From Flammulina velutipes (Eukaryota > Basidiomycota > Agaricomycetes > Agaricales > Physalacriaceae), in assembly GCA_011800155.1 (NCBI GenBank), contig CM022374.1:1426001-1490000 (forward strand): a stretch of DNA of 64,000 nt, written 5' to 3'. Made by a program: the position numbers and the translations under genes. Below the pieces are notes generated by a model. That model searched no databases. It worked only from the letters and a program-made list of their open reading frames with translations, and was not told the DNA's origin. This document shows positions 1 through 8,928 of the stretch, piece by piece (position 1 is the first letter of the stretch; each line of letters opens with the position of its first letter).

Positions 1-24
1 AGCCACACATGTATAGTTGAAGAT

Positions 25-330
25 CTACATACTCGCCCGAACTATGCGAGCATGTATTCCAGCACTCGTGAGAGGACCCGCAGTAACGGCGATTGTACGA
101 GCCTTTTCCTCATCCGTTCCGCGTGTCAACAAGATTGCAATCCTGTTAAGCGCCTTGCCCAACGACGACGAGCCGCTGGTGTTTTGCATTGAGTCCGTGC
201 TCGGGGCGTCTTCATCCCGCGATGCACTGAACTGAAGACGAGAGAGAAGCACGGAAAGTACGTATATACGGAGGGCTATTTTGTGTTGGCCTGCAGCATC
301 GGACGAGACTGAATGTGGCGTTAAATCCAT
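25..330 (-). CDS. Partial gene X', paralogue of the gene at 30,972
   Basis: Function not recognised. The ATG at 330 opens a reading frame whose part around SLGKALNRIAILLTRGT and TIAV.AGPLTS.GI.AR matches the protein coded at 31,130-31,270 on the + strand: about 35 of 44 residues are identical, counted by eye. Just before the stop at 25 there is a GTATGT donor-like sequence, so the coding region most likely splices onward past the left edge of the window; the stop is then intronic. The N-terminal part (SVSSDAAGQHKIALRIYVLS) also aligns with the start of the 31-kb copy, which supports this ATG. No domain family is evident. It lies 153 bp downstream of the RecQ stop, on the same strand. Confidence 0.5.
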   Translation of the reverse strand: MDLTPHSVSSDAAGQHKIALRIYVLSVLLSRLQFSASRDEDAPSTDSMQNTSGSSSLGKALNRIAILLTRGTDEEKARTIAVTAGPLTSAGIHARIVRASM

Positions 331-483
331 AAATCAATGATGGTGGGCGAGTCGAAAGGAGCAGATCGCCAGCTTAGTCATCTCAGCTTGTTGATAATCC
401 GAGCAGAAAAGTCAACGGAAAAAGCATGTAGTTGAACATTGGAATACCTAGGCCTTAGGACCATATCGAGGAGACATCATCTA

Positions 484-3400
484 CTACGCTTTCGCCTTTC
501 TCTTCTTCGGTGCTGCCTTGTCCGTCACAGCCTTTGGCCTATATCTCAATACGAATTTGCCCGACTTCAAAAAGGCATTTACACCGCGACCGAGCTAGAC
601 GAGGAGTCAATAAGAGCTAATCAACTAACCAAAAGATCCAGAACTAACCTGGAGATACGAATTGTGCCATTTCCCAGTGAGGATCGAGACTTGTGTGAAG
701 ACCTCCAAGGTGAGTAGTTTGCTGAACAGCTGCTCTATGAGGTCGATAGCGAGATGGCTTCCAGCGCCAAAGAAAGATTGATTGGTACATGCCAGCTTGT
801 TGTTTACCGCTTTTCCTCGGAAGAGGCTCCGCGCTTGGTCTACGGTGAGGTTTTGGGGTGACAAGGTCCGCACCAAGTCGATGGCCGCCCTCGATTCCTT
901 GGTCATGTCCTGCTCAACCATGTATCCAGTGTTCGCACAATTGTCGCATCCATTTCTGCACTTCGAGGGATCAAATTTCTCGCCAAAGAATTGGAGCAGG
1001 TGGACCCGCCGGCAGTTGGTGTCGTCTTGTGCGTACTGCATCACCAGCCGGGCGTCTTGCACCTGTCGCTCCTCATCTTCTCGGGGGGAGTTTTTCTCTT
1101 TGCAACCTTTTCTGATCATCTGTTCGGCGTTGTGGAAGTCGTTATAGGCGTAGTCTGCTGGGAATCAACGTGCTGGTCGAGATCGGAATGTAGTCACTCA
1201 CAAAATATACAGTCAGCAGGTAATCCATCCCGTCCTGCGCGTCCTGTTTGTTGATAATAGCTGCAAAATGTCAGTATCGCGTCTTATTTTCACGGGATCT
1301 AGTAGACGTACCCATCCAAGCTGGTCGGGAGGTCATGATGTATCACAAAGCGCACTGATAACTAAGTAAAGAACACATCGATTGTACAAGCAGTCTCACC
1401 ATTTGGCTTATCGATACCCATTCCAAAGGCGATCTAATACCCGTGTAAGCCAACATTTCGACATGAAGATTCAGTCAGCTCACAGTTGCCACAATTATCA
1501 AGCACTGTCCATTTTGCCATTCCGTTTGGACGCGTTCTTTATCAGCTTGTTCCATCCCGGCATGGAAGTGTTTCGCGCTGAGTCCCTTGGCTCGCAGCTT
1601 CGCAGCAACCCTCTCGCATTTGTCGCGGGACAGACAATAGAGCACACCTGTCTGGTTTGGATGCTCCTTCTGAATGTATTTGACGATATCATCAACGACT
1701 CCGGTTCTCTTGGGAAGGATGCGATAGTTCAGGTTTGGACGGTTGAAGGATTGGATGAAGAAGGCGCAGTCCTTGAGCTGCAAGCGTTGCATAATATCAT
1801 CGACCATCATATTGTTGGCTGTAGCAGTCAGCGCCATGATGGGCACCTTCGGATAATCATCCCGCAGGGCACCTAGACATTGGTACTGAAACAAAAATTA
1901 GCAGAGATCGAGTACAAAACGAAGTTGACTGACGGCTTCTCTGAAATTCTTGCCCCAGGTAGAAATGCAATGCGCCTCGTCGATGACGAAGCGAGCCAAT
2001 TCGGATTGTCGATACAAGTCGGTCAAGATAGATCGTAGCGAGCCGCTTTCCTTCAGCTTCTCGGGAGTCACGTATAGGAGGTCAGGCTTGGTCGAGCTCC
2101 TCAAACGTCGCAGAAGTTCCGGTACGTCTGCCGTTTCCGAATTCCACAGAAGTACGTCCACGCCTTTCTCGGTCAAACTCTGGACTTGGTTCTGCATGAG
2201 CGCCAGCAGCGGTGACACGACAACGCTGACTCCTCTCGTCTTGCCACTTTTGCATACGCCAGGAAGCTGGTAACACAAGCTTTTGCCTCCTCCAGTTGGC
2301 ATAAGCACAAATACGTCCTGCCCACCCATCGTTGCTATGATAGCTTCGAGCTGATTCTGACGGAATCCTTGCAGGTTGTAGACCCTCTGTAGATTAGACA
2401 TGATCTCTGGATAGTACGGGCTTTGCATGAGAGCTTTATGAGCAGCGGAGTCTTGGGAAGAAGGTGGATCTTCAATAACTTCGACGACAGATTCGGTATC
2501 CCCGTCCAGATCCGGTATATCATCCATATCATCCCATAAATCCTCATCGCTGTCAATATCAATGGGCGTTGGGGACTGCCGCACGGGTGTTGATGAGGAA
2601 GCAACGGCATTAGAGCTAGCATTGTTGTATGAGGAAGGGGTGTCACGAAAGTAAGGCGATGTTGTTATCGTATCGAAACTATCCTCGGGATGAATTGCAG
2701 CATTCAATTCCCGGAGGGACTGGATACGTTCACATAGTAGAACACTGAAGAAGACTCTTAGATGCAGTCCTAGTAGCGCACACGAACGTACCGTATAGAT
2801 TCGAGGGTGGCTATGTCTACGCAAGGATCCTGCGATTGTCGATATTTGTCGATAGCAGCATTGTTCTCTTTTTGCAGAGCCTCGTTGAATGATAGCTTTC
2901 CGCGCAGTGTGGATGCTTCGTCCTAGAGTGAATTGTAGTGCCGACCATTGCCAGAGATGAATTATACTAACCGTCTCGGACCTCAGTAGTGTCGGAAAGT
3001 CGGTTGCGAGGCGGCGAAAAGGATTTGGGTTAAACGATTCATCAACCTCCATGCGTAACCACGGTTTATCATCATCGTCTGACGAGAGAGGGAGTGGCGT
3101 TCTTGCTTTGACAACTGATTTTCCCTTTGGAGATGCGTCCTTTCTTCGGGAAGGTGTCTCTCTCTGGTTTTCCTTGTCTTTCTGGTCAAGTTCTTTCAGT
3201 CGCTTGATCGGCCTAGGTTCGGTAACGGCCTCCCTCTTGGTGCCAGGCGAGTGTGACTTCTTTTCGACATAGGTGACTTCGGGGATAGTGGGAGTAGTTG
3301 GAATTAGTTTGGCTGGAGTAGCTGGGGCTGGCGGAATGGGTGTAGTGGGTGGAGGCGCCTTCTTTCCGAATCCCGCGGTCGAGAACGAGGGTAGCGACGG

Positions 3401-3656
3401 TACTCGACGTACTACTTCCTGTTAGCAGAGGCTCAGATAGGAAGTAGAGAATCGCACCTGTGGCGTTGACTTTGGACGCTGGCTTGAACTTTGAAGCCTC
3501 CATGAGAAATAAGTTGAAGTTCATCGAAATCAACTAGATCGTCCATACCTTGGCTGCCGGAGCCGGCGTTGGTGTCTCGGTGGGAATCGTCTGGCTACCG
3601 CTTCCATTGCTTCCCAGTCTCTTCAAGACGGCTTGCAGATTGTTCTTGGTGGCCAT
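484..3656 (-). CDS. RecQ-family ATP-dependent DNA helicase (Sgs1/BLM-like)
   Basis: A 3'-5' DNA helicase for recombination intermediates and replication-fork repair in the nucleus. The ATG at 3656 gives MATKNNLQAVLKRLGS, followed by a long low-complexity acidic N-terminus. The helicase core shows QGFRQNQLEAI (motif 0), TGGGKSLCYQLP (Walker A), SPLLALMQNQ, the DEAHCIS box, ALTATAN (motif III), FNRPNLNY, then VAT-AFGMGIDKPN and QQTGRAGRDG across short introns. A RecQ zinc-binding segment (CRRVHLLQFFGEKF..KC..GCDNC) and a winged-helix RQC region follow. The last intron is 595-648: YLQ joins LGRGVNAFLKSGKFVLRYR, and the protein ends KKRKAKA, a likely nuclear localisation signal, at the stop 484-486. 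I see no HRDC domain after the RQC, unlike full-length Sgs1. At least six introns. The family is certain; the N-terminal exon borders are less so. Confidence 0.9.
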
Positions 3657-3774
3657 GATGGTGAAAGGACAAGAAATACTGGAGTCACACAACGCGTTAC
3701 ATGTCACGCACATTCAGCAATTGCGGTCAGGTGACCATTCTACTGCGCCACTAATGCCGCTGTTGGGCAGTGTT

Positions 3775-3797
3775 CACTCAGTACTCAGTACTAAGTG
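3775..3797. repeat. Palindromic AGTACT repeat upstream of the RecQ gene
   Basis: The 23-bp stretch reads CACT-c-AGTACT-c-AGTACT-a-AGTG. The blocks form an inverted repeat (CACT/AGTG outside, two AGTACT palindromes inside), about 120 bp upstream of the RecQ start codon. It could be a protein-binding site or chance; no known factor is assigned. The rest of 3,657-4,044 holds nothing else I can support. Confidence 0.35.
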
Positions 3798-4044
3798 TTA
3801 ACATTGATTGCTCTGCGTAACGATAAAGTATGGCGCACAGTCTGAGTTGCTATGTCAAGCCAAATGCGACCTTTCTTCATAGTAATGGAAGAGATTGGTT
3901 TGACAAATAGCAAGATATCTCAGCGGAGGGCAATTCTTTGTGATTCTCCTGTATGTTCTCTCGTTTCGTGCACTGTAGTATATTTCGGTATTCGGGCCGA
4001 TTTTCCGGTCCGCTCCTTTCAACCATGAACAAAACAGTAAGATT

Positions 4045-5130
4045 TTGTTGAAAAACACTTCGCATACCATGCTTATACCCTCATTTCAGCGCTCGCAGAA
4101 CCGTCGTATTCTGAAAGATGAGCTGGCCGCAATGCAACCTGACATCAACAAATTGTTGTCTCCTATGATTTCCTATGTCGCAGTCAAGCACGAAAAGTTA
4201 TTGTCGCCAAGCTTACTCAGATACGACTGGAGGAAGAGAGAGAAAATTTCGAAATACGATTTCGAAGGGCAACCACCGACTTCCTGCCTATCGAAATCCC
4301 TAGCGAGATCTTTTGTTTGGTTGCAGACGCGTCGAACTCAAAATACGACTCAGTCGACACCCGGAAGAGTGCGCCTTGGGTCATTGCTCAAGTCAGCCAT
4401 AGACGGAGGTCCATTGCGCTATTCTTTCTCAGACTGCCGCGTCATGTTCTCATAGACGACAAGCCGTTGATGCCAGGACACTCTCCAGCACGTTTTGTCG
4501 ACATCCGACGCGCATCCATTGCATGCTTCAATGAACCATTGTTTCTTCTTTCCCATATACATCCGCACGCCTCGCATCTATCCTCTTTAGAATGTCACAG
4601 CCTACTTCACCAGAGGAGCTCCAGCAAATCGCCGCAACGAATCTGCTTGTCATGGAAGTGGCTCGTATCAGTAGCCATATCCCACCCGAGAAAGCTCCTG
4701 ATCCCGCGGATAATGTGTACCCATCCACGGAGGTACATCCTCAAAAACTAATTTTTAAACATGCGCTGAATATGCGCCACAGCTCGTCGAATTCCATCTG
4801 TTCGGACTACCTCTTTTGCTCTTCCCTCCCCTTTTGGCAAAGATTCCCTGTCATACCAAACAACATCTTATTCCGCCCGCAATGCTGCCTCTAGTGGAAG
4901 GACATTATCCCCTTCCTTCGTTACGGCAACTTTATCTATATATCGAATTGCCTTGCTTTATGCATAGTTCATCTCTGAATCATTCACTCGCCTCCATCTA
5001 CCTAACGAGTAAGAAGTGGCTTCCCAATAAGCTGCCTTCGGGGAAAGATTTATACTTCACTTTGAAGATGAGTCGATACAATAGGTGCACAAGCTGCGTT
5101 AGGATCTCGATCTCGCTGGACTTCGCGTAA
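4045..5130 (+). pseudogene. F-box/LRR pseudogene (copy A), relative of gene B at 32-34 kb
   Basis: A decayed copy of the F-box gene on the minus strand at 32,213. Matching pieces appear in order but in shifting frames. DELAAMQPDINKLL resembles DQLAGIQHELNKLF of copy B. Next come RRATTDFLPIEI..EIFCLVAD and SAPWVIAQVSHRRRSIAL (F-box and its partner helix), then HASHLSSLECHSLLH, then PEELQQIAATN with SHIPPE. The last recognisable piece is a leucine-rich segment (LPSLRQLYLYIELPC). Frameshifts separate the blocks, part of the N-terminal helix is deleted, and the C-terminal half of the LRR region is absent after about 5,000. No single open frame covers it, so it cannot make a full protein. Confidence 0.8.
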
Positions 5131-5183
5131 CGCGAGTAATGCAAACTATTCGTTAATGATTACTATACATGCTGTATAATGCA

Positions 5184-5920
5184 TTACTTCTCTGCCTTCT
5201 TCTTTGCCCTTTCCTTTTCCTGCCGCATTGCGATGTATTCATTTATAGTCAAGTGTGGAGCTTCCCTTTCCCACTCGTCCGCGTCTTCATCCGTTACAAA
5301 GACGGGATCCGGGCGACGGCGTCGGTTGTTGGCGCGCGGCTCGGTGCCATTCAACGTCAGCCAGTACTTGTCGAAGAATCGGTGCCACTCCAGCTCGTCG
5401 GCCTTCAAACCACATTCATCAACTAACCACCGCTTCACCCTCTCGTCTTTCTCATCACACTCCGGGAGGACAAGGTGAGTGTCGCAGAGTGTGATATGAG
5501 TCATGAATATCATGCCGTCCTCTTCCCAGGATGTGGCTTTGGTGGGATGTGGCATCGTGCAAGCGAGGATGTCCTTCCGTCCATGTTCAGCGAGCCAATT
5601 ATTGACAGGATGATACAGCTCCGGGTCTCTCATTTCGCGATCGTGGATTCCCAAGTTGGACATGAATGTGTGGACGCTGTCGAAGGACATGTAGTATCCG
5701 GCGACATAGTGAGGGGGAGGATCTTCTGGTAAACGCATTTCCATCTTAAAGTGACTGGGTCAATTTTTGAGAAATGCCAATATAATGATTCACTTACGAT
5801 GAAATATTGCTTCTGTAGAATATAGATGGACGCTCGAGGTGGATTTTTACTGATGCGGGGAAGGCCAATGTATCTTTTATAGTGGATTTCATCCGGCCAG
5901 GCACATCTCGGCAGATGCAT
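5184..5920 (-). CDS. Hypothetical protein, 227 aa
   Basis: Function not recognised. Two exons: 5920-5798 starts MHLPRCAWPDEIHYKRYIGL, a 53-bp intron (5745-5797, donor GTAAGT) follows, and 5744-5184 encodes the rest. The protein is soluble and rich in Trp, His and charged residues, with several short W-containing blocks (NNWLAEHGRKDIL, LEWHRFFDKYWLTLNGTEP). The end is basic and helical (RQEKERAKKKAEK). There is no signal peptide or membrane segment. The ATG at 5920 was chosen because an in-frame stop lies about 50 bp further upstream. An additional upstream exon cannot be excluded. Confidence 0.55.
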
Positions 5921-7132
5921 CGATAGACATGGAATCCCGAAGAGCAATTCCAAGAAGGCATCCAGACAATTTCAGGATCAAAAGACGACCTCCCAGCAAC
6001 TGGTCGTGTAGCGGTCCGACATCGGAAGGTAGGAAGGAAATTACACGGCACCTACGTGAGTCCCATCTTCCCACGCTACACACCTCATCCAATATCCGCC
6101 TACTGCAGAACAAAATGGTCTCCTGGGTTCGATGTGGCCAAGAAGTGGTGTTCAACTTTTAGCTGGGCTTCTCACCTTATTCTCCGTGATTCAAACTTCC
6201 AACACCGGCGTGGTAAATTCGATTTTCTGGGAGACCAACCCCAGGCGAGCACCCAGAGTCCGCGAAAGCGGATCATCTCCTTCGTGGGAATCTCTCAATC
6301 GGCATCGCGAACCGGCATTCTGAGAAGGCAACCAGGCTAGCCTCGTGACTATCCCGTATAAGTAATGTTGGGCAGGCTCTATCGTCTTAGCTTGCCTACA
6401 TAGACCATTCACAGGACTAGCAGAAGACCATGTAGCATTTTCTCCTATTCCCACTGGCACTAGGATTGTCGATGGGCCACCCTCGGTGTCGATGATCGCT
6501 TTGTTGGCAAGCTGGATGTGAATCGGCAATTGAGCCGCGCGGGCCTCTCAATAATCACGAATGGCATCCTGGTACACCTGATACGTCCTGTACGCTCGAC
6601 TTGCCTTGTTAAGCCGGGGGTGATAGTGGTACGTTCCGCGGAGTGTAAGCACGCGTGAGAGCAACGTGAGAGTGTTAGCTGGGTTCCGAAAGTATGTCAC
6701 TTTAATCACTCCAACTGCTTTCAGATGCATGGTGGTGTATTCCAAGCGATGGAGACTACAGCCATCCCGGTACCGGCTGAAATTCCAACGGAGTTCTCCG
6801 ATGCTATTTCCCGTACCAGACTAAGCATATCTAGAGCGACGAGGAAAGCCATTTGGTACGTGCCACGCCCATTTTTTGTTCTTGCCCGCGGACATGAATG
6901 CGTTGTATTAATCGGTGTTCTTGAAGGGGCCGTTCCGTTTCCGTTATATATCGCGGCGAAGAGAATGGCATATCCCCGGGTTTGTAACTTGAAGTACGCA
7001 TGTCGGAGTGATCCTACTGTTGTACTACCTCGTAGCACCAAGCGTTAGGGGCGGCATCGATAATGTAGACACTTGAAGCACGGTTCTAGGCTCTGCAGGG
7101 TGAATGCTAGCCTATTCACGAGGCCGGGACAG
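5921..7132. other. 1.2-kb stretch without a supported gene
   Basis: Several open frames of 65-112 codons occur on both strands, the longest at 6,191-6,529 (minus), but none shows a known motif. None joins through convincing splice sites to its neighbours. It may hold a decayed gene or the 3' region of an unrecognised minus-strand transcript. Confidence 0.4.
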
Positions 7133-7140
7133 TATATAAA
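7133..7140 (+). promoter_or_regulatory. TATA box of the PD-(D/E)XK-like gene
   Basis: TATATAAA lies 133 bp upstream of the ATG at 7273. The distance leaves room for a 5' leader of about 100 nt, possibly with a small leader intron (a GTACGT occurs near 7,220). Confidence 0.55.
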
Positions 7141-7272
7141 GCGACTAGTCAGGCAGGACTCACCAGCAACCAGATTTACAGAGACCAAAGACTACCTCCT
7201 TCAGACACTTTGAAAATTAGTACGTATCTACCGCAAGTCCTCTGTGTGCTGTGCACTCATCTCCGTAGCTAG

Positions 7273-7902
7273 ATGTCTGGCACAAGCAACTCACAATTTG
7301 TGTGGCCCCGAGCGGGCATCATTAATGAACGCCTCCCGAAGTGGCTTTGCCAGCGACTTCATAACTTGGCTGTCAAGCCCGTTCATTACGAATCGTCTTT
7401 CAGCGGGCCCCATAACGAGCTCTTGCACTGCTATTTCCCTGCCAGCAACGGGAAAATGGTCAAACCTATCCCCCGACTTCGCAAGTTACACTGGGGGCCG
7501 CTCAGCCCCGCGATTGAGCGCGACTCGTATGATCAACCAGTCCTCACTCGGAGAGATGACGACGTCCCCGATTTCGTCGTCTGCAATGCAACGGCGGATT
7601 TGAATGGCGATCGTGCATTTTTGATTTGGGAGTTGAAGCGTGACGATGCATCAGCAGCGAAATCTGGTGAGCAGATAGGCCGTTACGAGGAATGGCTTGT
7701 GAACTACAAAGAATTTGTATTGCATGTCACGGGTCAGTCACCCAAGTTGTGGCTTGGGCTGGTGTGGAAGGGCACCGTCGAAATCACGGAGTTTCAAGTG
7801 ACCAATCCGAGTGCCCCTCAGATCATCAGCACAACCACTTTTGAGGTCCTTTCGTCGTCGCTCCATAGGGCTTTGGAAAAGATCCGCGCGGAATATCCTT
7901 GA
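7273..7902 (+). CDS. PD-(D/E)XK nuclease-like protein, 209 aa, intronless
   Basis: A single-exon protein with the signature of the restriction-endonuclease-like fold. Glu49 sits in a helix (PHNELL). Pro99-Asp100 end a strand (DDDVPDFVV). Glu120-Leu-Lys122 lie in the next strand (FLIWELKRD). Gln134 sits in the following helix (SGEQIGRYEEW). This is the E...PD...ExK...Q pattern of the superfamily. A final alpha/beta part (PKLWLGLVWKG) completes a compact domain. All putative metal-binding residues are present, so it could cut DNA, but many fungal members have no known role. There is no partner domain (no helicase, no methylase) and no transposase beside it. The assignment rests on motif spacing alone. 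Confidence 0.6.
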   Translation: MSGTSNSQFVWPRAGIINERLPKWLCQRLHNLAVKPVHYESSFSGPHNELLHCYFPASNGKMVKPIPRLRKLHWGPLSPAIERDSYDQPVLTRRDDDVPDFVVCNATADLNGDRAFLIWELKRDDASAAKSGEQIGRYEEWLVNYKEFVLHVTGQSPKLWLGLVWKGTVEITEFQVTNPSAPQIISTTTFEVLSSSLHRALEKIRAEYP

Positions 7903-8160
7903 ATTCAATTTTTAGAAAGCTTATTGCTTATACTTAGTTTCATGTAATTGTATAGATGTTTCAGGAATCATCTTTTAACATTCTGGTTCTGTGGCTGACT
8001 CTTAGTTGGCAGCGGTAACATTAGAGCTCTTCCCAATCCACCGGAAGCAGGCGACAATTTACGCAGGGTTGACCTAAGATTTCGGGAATGAGTGGGTCAA
8101 GAGTCTAGACCCATATTGATTGGTCACATGACAAGAGTTCAATACAGTCTGAGTACTAGA

Positions 8161-8630
8161 CTGGTGCAGAGGGAGGGGGTAAGAGGCGTAGGTCCATCTA
8201 TCAAAATATTTTGATGATCCGAGTGATGGCCACCGGTCCGGTCATTGCGTCGTGGCGCACCTTTAATCAAAACAATTTGAATATTTATATCCTCAAGCCA
8301 ATAGTTCTCGACTGATTTTGTCCACCAAATATTGCTGACTGAGCAGTGAAAACACCACAAGTTAGCCTATGAAAGGAATCTAATGGCTTATGATCACCGC
8401 CATAAGAAATGGTATGGGGAAGCACTCTCAAGGTCAATAGAGTATTTTACTAGTCTAACTTGGAGGCATACTTCAACGCTAGGGTCTGTAGTGGATACAG
8501 AGAGCTGAGAATTGACGAGAACACGAACAGTTGAAATATCCCGTGATCTGCCGGCGTAAGGCCATCACCCGGATCATCAAAATCTTTTGATAGATGGACC
8601 TACGCCTCTTACCCCCTCCCTCTGCACCAG
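8161..8630. mobile_element. MITE, 470 bp, with 71-bp terminal inverted repeats
   Basis: The first 71 bp (8161-8231, starting CTGGTGCAGAGGGAGGGGG) are repeated inverted at 8560-8630 with only two mismatches. The inverted repeats contain a 16-bp palindrome around AAAATATTTT on the left side. The 330-bp interior has no coding capacity. The short length, long near-perfect ends and lack of an ORF fit a miniature inverted-repeat element mobilised in trans. I could not find a clear target-site duplication, so the superfamily is undetermined. The near-identity of the arms suggests a recent insertion. Confidence 0.8.
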
Positions 8631-8637
8631 GCTCTAT

Positions 8638-8710
8638 ATAAGTGAGTTCCAACGAATACTCAGATAGCCTGGAGATCCCTGCTCGAAAACGTTCGTTGGA
8701 ACTCACTTAT
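8638..8710. repeat. Perfect 19-bp inverted repeat (hairpin) beside the MITE
   Basis: ATAAGTGAGTTCCAACGAA (8638-8656) is exactly complementary to 8692-8710, with a 35-nt spacer. It starts eight bases after the right end of the MITE. As RNA it would fold into a stable stem resembling a small-RNA precursor; as DNA it may be the remnant of another inverted-repeat element. No promoter or terminator identifies a transcript. Confidence 0.6.
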
Positions 8711-8928
8711 GTAGAACTGTTACTGTACTTCCGGTCCGCATTGCAATTCTCTAACTATACTTTAACTTACACATGTGCTCCTCCCCAACTAAGACTCGGC
8801 TGCTCGTTTTGAAGATGAGATTGTTACAGTTGCACATGAGATGATAAGAATAACAGGTATTATAAGGATATCAAAGAGTCCGTCAAGCAATCCTGGAGGG
8901 GTGGTATAATAAGAGATAGAGTCATACA

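Noticed and set aside
25..5130. Segmental duplication of the gene X plus F-box block at 31-34 kb
   Set aside because: Gene order and orientation differ (head-to-head with RecQ between versus tail-to-tail), so a simple block duplication is not supported; separate movements are equally likely.
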